From assembly GCF_900199405.1 (NCBI RefSeq), contig NZ_LT963430.1, positions 3,483,894 through 3,547,893 on the forward strand: DNA of 64,000 nt, in the 5' to 3' direction. The translations under genes were made by a program, and so were the position numbers. Shown piece after piece: positions 1 to 8,411 of this stretch (positions are counted from its first letter, which is position 1; each line of letters starts with the position of its first letter). Under the pieces are notes generated by a model. The model had not been told where the DNA came from, ran no database searches, and saw only the letters and a program-made list of their open reading frames with translations. This stretch comes from Beduinella massiliensis (GTDB taxonomy: Bacteria > Bacillota > Clostridia > Christensenellales > Aristaeellaceae).

Positions 1-1
1 C

Positions 2-499
2 CTGTGTGCCTACTATGCCCTTTTAGGCACCCTACGCTTTTCAGCCGTCCTATGCGAATGGAAACGTAATTCTACGGGTTCTTTAGACACAGAGTATTTT
101 GTGATGAGGCTGTCCGGCATATTGCTTGCTGTATTAAGCTTTGTTTTGACGTGGGTCATCTACATAAGCTTGGCGGAAAATATCGCAGCAAAATATGATC
201 CCGTGATGATGATTACCATTGCCGCCTACACATTCTATAAAATTACAATGGCAATCATACGCGCAGTAAAGCAGCGAAAAAATCCTTCGCCCTTGCTCAC
301 GGCGATTCGCACCATTGGTTATGCGGACGTAGCAGCGTCTGTTTTAACCCTGCAGCGGTCTATGCTTGCTTCCTTTGGGAGCATAAGCGATTTCGGCGCG
401 CGTATTATGAATATTTTAACAGGGGCTGCTGTCTGCTCATTCGTGTTGACGCTTGGCGTCACGACAGCAAAAAAAGGAATAGAAAGAAAAGGGGTGTAG
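2..499 (+). CDS. Multi-pass membrane protein, 5' end missing
   Basis: The frame stays open to the left edge of the window, so this is the C-terminal part of a longer gene; the GTG at 101 is internal and should not be taken as the start. The visible part has about four hydrophobic segments, starting with YYALLG near the edge, then SGILLAVLSFVLTWVIYI, MMITIAAYTFYKI and a last one near ILTGAAVCSFVLTL. It ends in a short basic tail (KKGIERKGV). I do not recognise the family. It is visibly AT-richer than the methionine transporter next door. It is convergent with metQ and separated from it by a strong hairpin. Confidence 0.6.
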   Translation: MCAYYALLGTLRFSAVLCEWKRNSTGSLDTEYFVMRLSGILLAVLSFVLTWVIYISLAENIAAKYDPVMMITIAAYTFYKITMAIIRAVKQRKNPSPLLTAIRTIGYADVAASVLTLQRSMLASFGSISDFGARIMNILTGAAVCSFVLTLGVTTAKKGIERKGV

Positions 500-615
500 T
501 TATGGCAAAACCCCATTTAGGAATAGCTTCGGGCCGGCTCCTTGCGGCGGAATCGCTCATGCGTGTACGCCCATGGTGAGGGCCCGCAAACCATCCAAGG
601 CGCTTCCCGTAAATA

Positions 616-662
616 CAAAAAGGGCGCAGCCGCGGAGCATTTCCTTCCGCCGCTGCGCCCTT
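616..662. terminator. Intrinsic terminator of the met operon
   Basis: GGGCGCAG and CTGCGCCC arms (with inner CCGCGG/CCGCCG pairing) form a long GC-rich stem. Read on the minus strand the stem runs straight into CCCTTTTTG, so it ends metNIQ transcription 12 bases after the metQ stop. On the plus strand it is followed by a T-rich run near 667-674, so it may work both ways. Confidence 0.85.
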
Positions 663-673
663 AGGCTTCTTTT

Positions 674-1489
674 TTATTCCCAGGCCGGGATGTAGACGCC
701 CTTGTACACCGTGTCGAACAGCTCGCGCACGGCGTCGGAGTGGTAGACCTCCGCGATGCGCTTGAAGGCCGGCTCGTCCTTGCGGTCGGCGCGCGCGGCG
801 ATCACGTTGATGATGCCGTGCATGTCGGGATTGTTCGGGTCGTACTGCTCCATGTAGAGCGCCTCGTCGTTCGTGAGCCCCGCGTCCTTGGCATGCGTGC
901 CGTTGAGGAACGCGATGGCGATGGAGGGATCGCTCATGGCGGAGGCGGTCAGCGCCGCTTCCATCTCCATGAACTGAAGGTTCATCGGGTTCTCCTCGAT
1001 GTCCGCGACGGTCGCCAGCTCCGTCATGTCGGCCTTGAGCTTGATAAGCCCGGCCGCCTCCATCATGCGCAGCGCGCGCGCCTCGTTGACGACGTCGTTC
1101 ATGATGGCCACGCCGTCGCCTTCCTTGATCTCCTCCATCGAAGCGTACTTCTTAGAGTAGATGCACAGCGGGGCGATCAGCGTGTCGCAGACGGAAACCA
1201 GCTCCACGCCGTGCTCCTTGGACCAGTTGTCCATGAAGTTGTAGTGCTGAAACGCGTTCAGGTCCACGTCGCCGTTCGCGAGTGCCTCGTTGGGGATGAT
1301 GTAGTCCGAGAACTTCACCAGCTCGATTTCGATACCCTCTTCCTTCAGCGTGGGGATGATGACCTGCTCCCACTGTTCGTTGTTCTCGCCCACGACGCCG
1401 ACCTTGACCTTGGTGACGTCTCCTGCCAGGCAGGACACGGACGCAAGGCACAGGACGAGCGCGAGCAGCGCCGCAAAAATCCGTTTCAT
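674..1489 (-). CDS. metQ: Methionine ABC transporter substrate-binding protein (NlpA/MetQ family)
   Basis: Extracellular binding protein that captures methionine and delivers it to MetI/MetN. The 271 residues are normal for the family. A hydrophobic signal peptide (1-22) starts MKRIFAALLALVLC; a cysteine at position 20 (SVSC) could be a non-ideal lipobox, otherwise cleavage would be after LAG. Family hallmarks follow: VKVGVVGEN, then NAFQHYNFMDNW around residues 78-89 (MetQ usually has LNAFQHxxFL), and APLCIYSKKY. It is the last gene of the operon, 91 bases after metI. Related NlpA proteins bind other amino acids or dipeptides, but complete synteny with metN and metI makes methionine the best guess. 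Confidence 0.92.
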   Translation of the reverse strand: MKRIFAALLALVLCLASVSCLAGDVTKVKVGVVGENNEQWEQVIIPTLKEEGIEIELVKFSDYIIPNEALANGDVDLNAFQHYNFMDNWSKEHGVELVSVCDTLIAPLCIYSKKYASMEEIKEGDGVAIMNDVVNEARALRMMEAAGLIKLKADMTELATVADIEENPMNLQFMEMEAALTASAMSDPSIAIAFLNGTHAKDAGLTNDEALYMEQYDPNNPDMHGIINVIAARADRKDEPAFKRIAEVYHSDAVRELFDTVYKGVYIPAWE

Positions 1490-1580
1490 GGGGAATTCCT
1501 CCTTCTCGATTGGGGCTATATCAGGAATGCGCCTTGGCGCAGCACCTGCGTGTAATAAGAAGACGGCGGCGCGAGCGTTT

Positions 1581-2258
1581 TTATTGCAGCCGCTTCGTCA
1601 GCAGGTTGCCCACGGACTGAATCAGCGTCACCAGGATCAGCAGCACGATGACCGTCACGATCGTCACGTCCGTCTGAAAGCGCTGAAAGCCGTAGCGGAT
1701 GGCGTAGTCGCCCAGTCCGCCGCCGCCCACGACGCCCGCCATCGCGGACAGGGCGATCAGGTTGATGATCGTGATGGTCGCGCCGCGGATCATGCCGCCC
1801 AGCCCCTCGCGCAGGTACACGCGAAAGACGATCTCCCAGGGGCCGGAGCCCATGGCCTGCGCCGCCTCGATGACGCCCTTGTCCACCTCGCACAGCGCGC
1901 TGTGAATCTGGCGCGAGAAGAACGGAATGGTGCCGATGACCAGCGGGAACATCGCGCCCTTCGTGCCGATGGAGGTGCCCATCACGATGCGCGTCAGCGG
2001 CAGCAGCAGGGCGATGAGGATGACGAACGGAATGGAGCGGAAGACATTGATGACCTTGTCCAGCACGGAATGGACGAAGCGGTTTTCCATGATGCCGCCC
2101 GGCGCCGTCACCACCAGCACCACGCCGAAGAAGACGCCGAACACCGCGCTCCAAAGCGCGCTGACGCCGACCATTTGAAGCGTTTGAAAGAACGCCTTTG
2201 TGAGCTCCGGAAACGTCTTTACGACGTTGGGGATGATCCCCTGCAAAAACTCATACAC
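1581..2258 (-). CDS. metI: Methionine ABC transporter permease
   Basis: Integral membrane subunit of the methionine importer; 225 residues with five to six hydrophobic segments, the usual size of MetI. The cytoplasmic EAA loop that contacts the ATPase is visible at about 131-156 (EAAQAMGSGPWEIVFRVYL). The start overlaps the end of metN by 8 bases, so the two are probably translationally coupled. Family motif NVFRSIPFVILI is present near residue 71. Nothing appears broken. Confidence 0.93.
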   Translation of the reverse strand: MYEFLQGIIPNVVKTFPELTKAFFQTLQMVGVSALWSAVFGVFFGVVLVVTAPGGIMENRFVHSVLDKVINVFRSIPFVILIALLLPLTRIVMGTSIGTKGAMFPLVIGTIPFFSRQIHSALCEVDKGVIEAAQAMGSGPWEIVFRVYLREGLGGMIRGATITIINLIALSAMAGVVGGGGLGDYAIRYGFQRFQTDVTIVTVIVLLILVTLIQSVGNLLTKRLQ

Positions 2259-3291
2259 GAGAGAGCACCTCCACGCGGCTCGCGGCCTTGCCGAATGCGT
2301 CCAGCGCGCTGGAAACAGCCTCCGGCTCGCCGCGGAATACGACGATCATCGTGCCAAACGGCGTGCCCAGCAGCATTTCCACGTTGCCGAAGATGATGCT
2401 GATGTCCACCCCATACGTGCGCGAAAGGCGCGAGACGACGGCCTGCCCGGTGCTGTCGCCGGAGCAGTCGTAGCGCACGACGATGTCCCCGGGCAGAAGC
2501 CCCAACAGCTCCGGCTCCGCGCGCACCATTTCCTCCATGCCCGCGATGTTGGTCGTCGTGCGGATGAAGCGCCGGGTGATGGGCATCTTCGGGTTGGCGA
2601 ACACGTCGTAGATGCCGCCCTCCTCGACCACGCGGCCGTCCTCCATGACCGCCACGCGCGTGCAGACCTCCTTGACGACGGCCATCTCGTGCGTGATGAG
2701 CACGATGGTGAGCCCAAGGCTCTTGTTGAGATCGCGCAGCAGCCGCAGGATGTCCTGCGTCGTCTGCGGGTCCAGGGCGCTGGTCGCCTCGTCGCACAGC
2801 AGCACCTTGGGGTCGTTGGCGAGCGCGCGGGCGATGGCGACGCGCTGCTTCTGCCCGCCCGAAAGCTGCGAGGGGTAGGCGTGCTCCTTGTCCGAAAGGC
2901 CCACGATGGATAGCAGCTTCATGACCTTTTCGTGCTTTTCCGCCTTCGTGAGCTTCGCCCCGCGCAGGGGATAGGCGACGTTCTGATAGACCGTGCGCGA
3001 CTTCATGAGGTTGAAGTGCTGAAAGATCATGCCGATCTTCCTTCTCGCCGCGCGCAGCTCCCTTTCCGAATACTTCGTCAGATCCTGCCCGTCCAGGATG
3101 ACCTGGCCGGACGTGGGCCGCTCCAGCAGGTTGATGCAGCGCACCAGCGTGGACTTGCCCGCGCCGGAAAAGCCGATGATGCCGAAGATTTCGCCGTCCC
3201 CGATGGTCAGCGACACATCCCGGACTGCGTGCACGTTTTCCTCCCGCGCGCCGGTCTCAAACGTCTTGCAGACCTGGCGTAACTCGATCAT
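2251..3291 (-). CDS. metN: Methionine ABC transporter ATP-binding protein
   Basis: ATPase that powers methionine import. Walker A GFSGAGKST at 40-48, Q-loop Q91 (QHFNL), signature LSGGQ at 143-147, Walker B LLCDEA at 164-169 and switch His201 (THEM) are all intact. The C-terminal 80 or so residues form the NIL (ACT-like) domain that binds methionine and shuts the transporter when cytoplasmic methionine is high; its presence separates MetN from generic amino-acid ATPases. First gene of metN-metI-metQ. A GGGGGAT ribosome site lies 8 bases before the ATG. Confidence 0.95.
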   Translation of the reverse strand: MIELRQVCKTFETGAREENVHAVRDVSLTIGDGEIFGIIGFSGAGKSTLVRCINLLERPTSGQVILDGQDLTKYSERELRAARRKIGMIFQHFNLMKSRTVYQNVAYPLRGAKLTKAEKHEKVMKLLSIVGLSDKEHAYPSQLSGGQKQRVAIARALANDPKVLLCDEATSALDPQTTQDILRLLRDLNKSLGLTIVLITHEMAVVKEVCTRVAVMEDGRVVEEGGIYDVFANPKMPITRRFIRTTTNIAGMEEMVRAEPELLGLLPGDIVVRYDCSGDSTGQAVVSRLSRTYGVDISIIFGNVEMLLGTPFGTMIVVFRGEPEAVSSALDAFGKAASRVEVLSRV

Positions 3292-3358
3292 ACCGTCTAT
3301 CCCCCACTTCAGCCCGCCTGCGCGGCAGGGCTTCCTTTAGATCGCATCGTTTCGGGTT

Positions 3359-3387
3359 ATTATACTATAAAGTGAATGAAATTTCAA
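3359..3387 (-). promoter_or_regulatory. Sigma-A promoter of metNIQ
   Basis: On the minus strand TTGAAA (3382-3387), a 17-base spacer and a perfect TATAAT (3359-3364) precede metN; transcription would start about 60 bases before its ATG. That leader is too short for an S-box (SAM-I) riboswitch and shows none of its conserved elements, so regulation may be through an operator in the divergent region. Confidence 0.8.
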
Positions 3388-3497
3388 TGAGCGTGCAAAA
3401 CGATCGTGAAATTTACAGGAATTCGCCGCGGCGCGCCGAAGATTACATACCGGAAACCGGATAACCTTTCACGTAAGAAAGCGGGGTTTGATTTTCT

Positions 3498-4670
3498 ATG
3501 ATAGATTGGCTTACGCAGGCGCAGGCGCATTTTGCGGACATGCGGGCGCTCTTTGAGGACCTGCACCGTTATCCCGAGCCCTCGCACGAGGAGGTGCGCA
3601 CCAATCAGCGCGTGCGCGAGGAGCTTTCAAAGGACGGCATCGAGCTTTGCTGCCCGCAGGACAACATCACCATCGCCGTCGTTCGCGGCGCGCGCCCCGG
3701 CAAAACCGTGGGGCTGCGCTTTGACACGGACGCCCTGCAGATGGAGGAGCTCTGCGACCTGCCCTACAAGTCGCAGCGCCCGGGGCTCATGCACGGCTGC
3801 GGCCACGACGCGCACACCGCCGTCGGCGTGTACGTCGCAAGGCTTCTGCATGCGCACCGCGACGCGCTCAGCGGCGTCTACAAGGTCATCTTTCAGCCCG
3901 CGGAAGAGGGCGAGCACGGCGCGCACGAGGTCGTCCAGACCGGGCTCGTGGACGACGTGGACGCCTTTTTCGGCCTACACGTGTGGAGCCTTTACGAGAC
4001 CGGCACCCTGCACGCGACGCCGGGCGGCGTATGCGCGTGCCCGGACATGTTCAAGGTGACGCTTCGCGGACGGGGCGGCCATGGCGCGACGCCGGAGCTG
4101 TGCGTGGATGCGGTGGCGGCGGGCGCTGCGGTGGTGCAGTCGCTGCAGCACATCGCCTCGCGCTTCATCTCGCCCATGCAGAGCGTGGTGGTGACCGTCG
4201 GCTCCTTCCATGCGGGCACGCGCTGCAACATCATCGCAGGGGAGGCTGTGCTCGAGGGCACGCTGCGCGCGTTCGACGACGGCGTGCACGAGACGCTGCT
4301 CCAGACCTTCCGGCGCGTGATTGAAAATGTCGCCGCCGCGCACGGGTGCACGGCCGAAATCGAGATCAACGAGGTGACCGGCGTCGTCGCAAACGACGAG
4401 CGCCTCTGCCGCCTCGCGAACGAAGAAGCTGCGCGCCTCGTGCCCGCGGAAAAAATTCAGCCGCAGGCGCCCTCCATGCTGGGCGACGACTTCGCGGAGT
4501 ACCGCAAGATCGCCCCCTGCTGCTACGTACAGGTGGGCATGAACGCCCCCGAAAAGGGCTGCTGCCACGCGCACCATCACGGGCTGTTCAAGGTGGATGA
4601 GGACGTGCTCCCCCTTTGCGCCGCCTGGCTCGCCGCCTGCGCGGAGCGCGCGGCTTCCAGCTTCCTCTGA
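3498..4670 (+). CDS. M20 family metal-dependent amidohydrolase (N-acyl amino acid hydrolase type)
   Basis: Predicted cytoplasmic hydrolase that removes an acyl group from an N-acyl or conjugated amino acid. The M20D zinc signature is complete: HGCGHDAH at 99-106 (C101, H103, H106), the catalytic/ligand glutamates E136-E137 in IFQPAEEG, His161 (GLHVW), and a C-terminal His-rich CHAHHHG. The dimerisation lid domain follows CPDMFKVTLRGRGGHGATP. At 390 residues it has normal length. It is divergent from metNIQ across a 206-base shared control region, so a role in releasing free methionine from imported N-acyl-methionine, or a general amino-acid salvage role, is an inference from context. The substrate cannot be read from sequence. 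Confidence 0.88.
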   Translation: MIDWLTQAQAHFADMRALFEDLHRYPEPSHEEVRTNQRVREELSKDGIELCCPQDNITIAVVRGARPGKTVGLRFDTDALQMEELCDLPYKSQRPGLMHGCGHDAHTAVGVYVARLLHAHRDALSGVYKVIFQPAEEGEHGAHEVVQTGLVDDVDAFFGLHVWSLYETGTLHATPGGVCACPDMFKVTLRGRGGHGATPELCVDAVAAGAAVVQSLQHIASRFISPMQSVVVTVGSFHAGTRCNIIAGEAVLEGTLRAFDDGVHETLLQTFRRVIENVAAAHGCTAEIEINEVTGVVANDERLCRLANEEAARLVPAEKIQPQAPSMLGDDFAEYRKIAPCCYVQVGMNAPEKGCCHAHHHGLFKVDEDVLPLCAAWLAACAERAASSFL

Positions 4671-4677
4671 CAAAGAC

Positions 4678-4716
4678 AAAGCGATGCCTTTCTTTTCAGG
4701 GAACAGGCATCGCTTT
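4678..4716 (+). terminator. Hairpin after the amidohydrolase gene
   Basis: AAAGCGATGCCT (4678-4689) and AGGCATCGCTTT (4705-4716) are perfect 12-base inverted repeats around a 15-base loop. The following T content is modest (TTTGCTGATTT), so termination efficiency is uncertain. Confidence 0.65.
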
Positions 4717-4854
4717 GCTGATTTCGGAAAAGGCCCGGCGATCTGGCGAGCTCTTTTACTGATTGAACAGATAAAAAGTGTTTCATATCATCAAAAATGC
4801 GACGTATTCTTGCTTGTTGGGATAATCCCAAATCCTTAACGATTAGAATTTGAA

Positions 4855-5289
4855 TTACTCAACCGTAAAATCGGTCCATGGCATTTTATCATAGACCATC
4901 ACGTCATGGGGTGTTGTCATACCCAGTTTTTTATAAAAACCGACAGCATTTTCGTTTGCACAAGTATACATGATGATATTGTCCTCTCCACCAGCCAATT
5001 CATGCAGCTTCTTCACAAGGGCTTTCCCGATGCCTTGACCTACATGTGTCCGGGCAACGCCTAAATCTGTAACAAAAAGCCAGTACGCGAAGTCCGTTAT
5101 GCCAAAACACACGCCCACAATTCGATTCGTTCTGTCTCTTGCAACCAAACTGATGGATACTTTACTTACTAATGTATTGATCCGCAGTTCAAATCTTTCC
5201 TTGGGATATTGCGACCCTAAATCCGTTTCTCTCAAAAAATCTATGTATTCCGATGCTGTCAATCGTTCTTCTTTGATCGTATATTCCAT
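4855..5289 (-). CDS. GNAT family N-acetyltransferase
   Basis: Acetyl-CoA-dependent acyltransferase of unknown substrate, 144 residues, a single GNAT domain. The acetyl-CoA pyrophosphate loop appears as VGQGIGKALV after the beta-4 strand FVTDLGVARTH, and the C-terminal NAVGFYKKLGM is the usual alpha-4/beta-6 region. It stands alone, with non-coding DNA on both sides. Its base composition is clearly AT-richer than the surrounding GC-rich genes, which, with the next gene, suggests a recently acquired or weakly selected accessory patch. Confidence 0.85.
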   Translation of the reverse strand: MEYTIKEERLTASEYIDFLRETDLGSQYPKERFELRINTLVSKVSISLVARDRTNRIVGVCFGITDFAYWLFVTDLGVARTHVGQGIGKALVKKLHELAGGEDNIIMYTCANENAVGFYKKLGMTTPHDVMVYDKMPWTDFTVE

Positions 5290-5461
5290 TTCTTACCTCA
5301 CCATATACAAACTTAAAAAATCATAACTTCAATCACAGGAAATTCGGGCACCAAAGCGTCAAAAATCAATGTGCTGTCAAGTGCCCAAGCTGGCAAAGAA
5401 GTCAGCATTTTCAATGGTTTTCACCATTTTATGATTTTGGATAGCTAAAAATAAATATTTT

Positions 5462-6553
5462 TTATCGTATCGCCTCGCCTGTTATCGCATTGATCCGGTG
5501 GCATATAGAATGCCTTATCAATTCGCCTTCGATATATTCGTTCTGCACCGTATAAGCAGCCCAAGCCGGCGTCAGCGCTTTCTCCATTCCTCCATTTTCG
5601 TCGTTAAGCGGCAGATATTCAAAATAAATCTGCTTGATTTGCGCATCCTTAACGTCATATTCATGATCCAGGTAATTTTCAAGGCGACGCAACATCTGAT
5701 CGACGCTTATCACGGGCTGCGTGGACAAAGGTCCGCTTATCACAATAGAATTCTCGACCTTCAAATAAACGACGCCTGCCTGGTTGACAAGAAATTCCGC
5801 GTAGAAAGGCTGCGCCAGTTCATCTCCTCTGATTCTACCATTTAGCAGCGGAGATTCCGCGTTCGAATAAATTATATTTCCATCCCATATAAAGGCGTAA
5901 GAGAGCCTATAGGCGCCGCCCAAATCCAGAAAATCCGAATCCCCAAATTCCAAGAATTCATTGTCGGCAAGCAAATTCTGATAATTCACATCGAGGAAAT
6001 CCTGCGCAAAGGAATAAGATTCGAGAAGAACGCAATCATATTCTATCCCGAGACCTTTCAAGGTGCATCTGCAAAGCTGGTCTGCCGCTTCTATATCCAA
6101 AAAGTCGAGAGACTCGCTATAGCCTGCGTCCTCCAGCGGCGATTTTTCCAGAGGCCACGCATAAACGCCTTTACGCATATTTTGAGCCTTGATCTCCGTC
6201 AGCAAATAGCCTAACAGTTCCGAATATCTTTCCCCCGCACCAGACATATACTCAATATATCCCGGAGAAACAATCATCCATCCTTCGTCATTTTTAAATG
6301 TGGTGATTTCTCCATCGCGCTTTTCGTCCTCCGGCTCTTCAAGGATGATGCCGTTCTTTTCTAAGAAAGAGGCGATTTTCTCAGAATTGAACGTTTGAGT
6401 TATGGCGCTATAAATAATGCATTTGCTTTCAGGCGGGTAAAACAGATGCTCGGGCACACTTATTTTCGCTTCCTCGGCAAAACCTGATGAGGGACAACAT
6501 AACAGCAGCGGAATCAGAAAAAATGCGCACTTTAAGAGGACCCTTCGATTCAT
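5462..6553 (-). CDS. Secreted or membrane-anchored protein of unknown function
   Basis: 363 residues beginning with a clear signal sequence (MNRRVLLKCAFFLIPLLLCC); the CCPSSGFAEE segment leaves cleavage after FAE or a lipid-modified cysteine at 19-20 both possible. The mature part is acidic, without obvious catalytic motifs or internal repeats. The C-terminal third (HEYDVKDAQIKQIYFEYLP, then TPAWAAYTV and CHRINAITGEAI) reads like the beta-rich YycH/YycI or PepSY-like extracellular regulators, but the similarity is only general. The start is supported by GAAAGAG upstream of the ATG. AT-richer than its neighbours. I cannot assign a function. Confidence 0.65.
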   Translation of the reverse strand: MNRRVLLKCAFFLIPLLLCCPSSGFAEEAKISVPEHLFYPPESKCIIYSAITQTFNSEKIASFLEKNGIILEEPEDEKRDGEITTFKNDEGWMIVSPGYIEYMSGAGERYSELLGYLLTEIKAQNMRKGVYAWPLEKSPLEDAGYSESLDFLDIEAADQLCRCTLKGLGIEYDCVLLESYSFAQDFLDVNYQNLLADNEFLEFGDSDFLDLGGAYRLSYAFIWDGNIIYSNAESPLLNGRIRGDELAQPFYAEFLVNQAGVVYLKVENSIVISGPLSTQPVISVDQMLRRLENYLDHEYDVKDAQIKQIYFEYLPLNDENGGMEKALTPAWAAYTVQNEYIEGELIRHSICHRINAITGEAIR

Positions 6554-6702
6554 CGCCTTTCCCTCTCTTTCAAAATCATCGATCTCATCCTTTCAACCCA
6601 CAAAAAAATTATATCACAATGAAAAAAATCCCACAATCTTCTTCCCAGCTTAAACTTTTTCCTTCTTCCAAAATCCAAATGCAGGGCCCGCATGTCTAAC
6701 GG

Positions 6703-6714
6703 TTGACCGGTCAA
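6703..6714. promoter_or_regulatory. Perfect 12-bp palindrome upstream of the ECF sigma gene
   Basis: TTGACCGGTCAA is a perfect inverted repeat 44 bases before the sigma factor ATG, within the only likely promoter space. It resembles a repressor operator (TetR-type operators often look like this). No candidate TetR gene lies in the window, so the cognate regulator is unknown. Confidence 0.4.
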
Positions 6715-6758
6715 AACAACAAAGGAAGCCGAAGGCCAGAGAAAAAAGGAGGCGCGCC

Positions 6759-7232
6759 ATGACGAGCGACGAATTCGCACAGCGCATTACGGAGATGACG
6801 CAGCTGCTCTACCGGGTCAGCTATTCGCAGCTCCAAAGGGCATGCGACCGTGAAGACGCCGTGCAGGAATGCCTGCGCAAGGCATGGCAGCACCGGGGGC
6901 GCCTGCGGGACGAACGCTACATGCAAACCTGGGTGATCCGCATTCTCCTGAACGAATGCCGCAACATTTACAAGAAAAACCGGCGCGAGGTGCCGTCCGA
7001 GGACGTGCCCCCGCCGGCGCCCAAAGACAGCGGCGACATCGCGCTGCACGACGCGCTGCTGCGTCTGCCGGACAAACTGCGCATTCCGCTCCTGCTGTAC
7101 TATATTGAAGGCTTTAAGGTGGACGAAGTGGCGGACATGCTCCGCCTGCCCACAGGAACCGTCAAGACGCGCATGACCCGGGGACGAAAGCAGCTGCGAG
7201 AGCTGCTCAGGGAAGAGGTGTTTGAGCCGTGA
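6759..7232 (+). CDS. ECF (sigma-70 family) RNA polymerase sigma factor
   Basis: 157-residue group IV sigma factor. Region 2 covers about residues 10-70 (CDREDAVQECLRKAWQHRG, then ERYMQTWVIRILLNECRN, the core-binding and -10-recognising helices), and region 4 about 98-150 (LPDKLRIPLLLYYIEGFKVDEVA... with GTVKTRMTRGRKQLRE as the recognition helix). The ATG has AAGGAGG 6 bases upstream. The stop overlaps the start of the next gene by 4 bases (GTGA), the usual coupling of an ECF factor with its anti-sigma protein. The signal that activates it is not evident. Confidence 0.93.
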   Translation: MTSDEFAQRITEMTQLLYRVSYSQLQRACDREDAVQECLRKAWQHRGRLRDERYMQTWVIRILLNECRNIYKKNRREVPSEDVPPPAPKDSGDIALHDALLRLPDKLRIPLLLYYIEGFKVDEVADMLRLPTGTVKTRMTRGRKQLRELLREEVFEP

Positions 7233-8344
7233 AGAAACGCAAAGAGCTGCAAAGCGTTTTCGGAAACGCCGATCCCGGCTTCGTGAACGCCGTAAACCGG
7301 ACGCTTGAAACGATTAAAAGGGAAGAAGAGGAAAGGCATATGAAAAAATTCAGCACAGGGCTCGCGATTGCTATCGCCTGCATAATGCTCGCAACCGCGG
7401 CGCTCGCCGCGGCGAACCAGTGGGGCGTATTCGACTTTGTCGCCAACCGCTACAACATCAAGGTGCTCCCGCAGGCGCAGGACATCGTTCAAAGAGAATT
7501 TGCCGAAAATTCCGTGCAGGCCGGCGATGCGGTCTTCAGCGTCCGCGAGGCCGTCTTCGACGGGCAGCACACGTACATCGTGCTCGCGGTGAAGCCCGCG
7601 GACGATTCGGTCCTGCTGCTGGGCACGGACAGCATGCCGGCCGACATGGCCTCCGACCTGCTGGGCGAGGAGCGCGGCGAAGGGCTCACCATCCGCGACT
7701 GGGCCGCAAAGCACGGAAAGACGAAGCTCGTGCACACCAATGTGGGCGACAACGCGCTCGCGCAGGGAGAAGAGAGCATTGTAAGCAGCATCGACTTCAT
7801 CACCGAAGAGGACGGTACGCTCGTCTACATGCTGAGCGGCGCGCGCCAGAGCGGAAAATCGAAGCTGGACGTGGAGCTGGTCTGCATCAGCGGCCTCTAC
7901 GACGAGAACGAATCCCTGTCGCAGGAGAGCCTGGAGCGCGTCCCGCTGGCCTTCGAGCTTACGGCCTCCGCCGCCAACGACCGCGCGCAGAACGCCGAGC
8001 CCGCGACCTACGCGGACTGCGGCGTGCGCGTAGACCGCGTGACGCTGGAAGGCACGCCCATGGCCGTGTATTACGAGATCGAATACACCGTCGTGGACGA
8101 GGCGGCCTACGAGAAAACCGACGACGGCCTGTGGTTCGAGTTCCTCGATGAAAAAGGCGAGCGCCTGCCCGACGGCGCGACCGCGAGCGGCGAGGTCGCG
8201 GAGGTGGAGGGCTCCAACGGCAAGGTCCTCATGGAAAGAGGCTCGCTGGAGGCCATGGAGACGCTGCCCCGGCAGGTCACCCTGCGCGGCTACAACTGCT
8301 GGGAAAAAAACCGCTACGAGACGCATGTGTTTGAAATGAACTGA
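7229..8344 (+). CDS. Membrane-anchored anti-sigma factor-like protein (DUF4179-type)
   Basis: 371 residues starting at a GTG that overlaps the sigma factor stop. Layout: a short basic cytoplasmic part (1-38) able to hold the sigma factor, one transmembrane helix at about 41-62 (STGLAIAIACIMLATAALAA), and a large extracellular beta-rich region. This is the typical arrangement of Firmicutes DUF4179-like anti-sigma proteins encoded next to ECF factors; no zinc-type HxxxCxxC motif is present. An ATG at residue 38 just before the helix could give a shorter product, but that would remove the sigma-binding part. Assignment as anti-sigma rests on gene coupling and topology rather than on a recognised motif. 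Confidence 0.75.
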   Translation: MKKRKELQSVFGNADPGFVNAVNRTLETIKREEEERHMKKFSTGLAIAIACIMLATAALAAANQWGVFDFVANRYNIKVLPQAQDIVQREFAENSVQAGDAVFSVREAVFDGQHTYIVLAVKPADDSVLLLGTDSMPADMASDLLGEERGEGLTIRDWAAKHGKTKLVHTNVGDNALAQGEESIVSSIDFITEEDGTLVYMLSGARQSGKSKLDVELVCISGLYDENESLSQESLERVPLAFELTASAANDRAQNAEPATYADCGVRVDRVTLEGTPMAVYYEIEYTVVDEAAYEKTDDGLWFEFLDEKGERLPDGATASGEVAEVEGSNGKVLMERGSLEAMETLPRQVTLRGYNCWEKNRYETHVFEMN

Positions 8345-8365
8345 ACATTCCCTTCGATTAAACGG

Positions 8366-8405
8366 ACGTCGCCGGGCTGCTGTTTGCAGTCCGGCGACGT
8401 TTCCT
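8366..8405. terminator. Terminator between convergent genes
   Basis: ACGTCGCCGG and CCGGCGACGT form a 10-bp GC-rich stem (extended by CTG/CAG inside) followed on the plus strand by TTTCCTGTCTT. It sits between the anti-sigma gene and the end of the large minus-strand operon and could serve both. Confidence 0.75.
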
Positions 8406-8411
8406 GTCTTG

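Noticed and set aside
502-579. 25-codon frame right after the first membrane protein gene
   Set aside because: It has a plausible start near GGGGTG but no family resemblance and lies in the terminator approach; could be a gene remnant, not supportable.
740-1555. 271-codon plus-strand frame across metQ
   Set aside because: Shadow of metQ: Arg/His/Val-rich product with no domain and no ribosome site; GC-rich DNA yields many such frames in this window.
3292-3497. Possible SAM riboswitch upstream of metN
   Set aside because: The transcript leader is only about 60 bases and none of the conserved S-box helices was seen.
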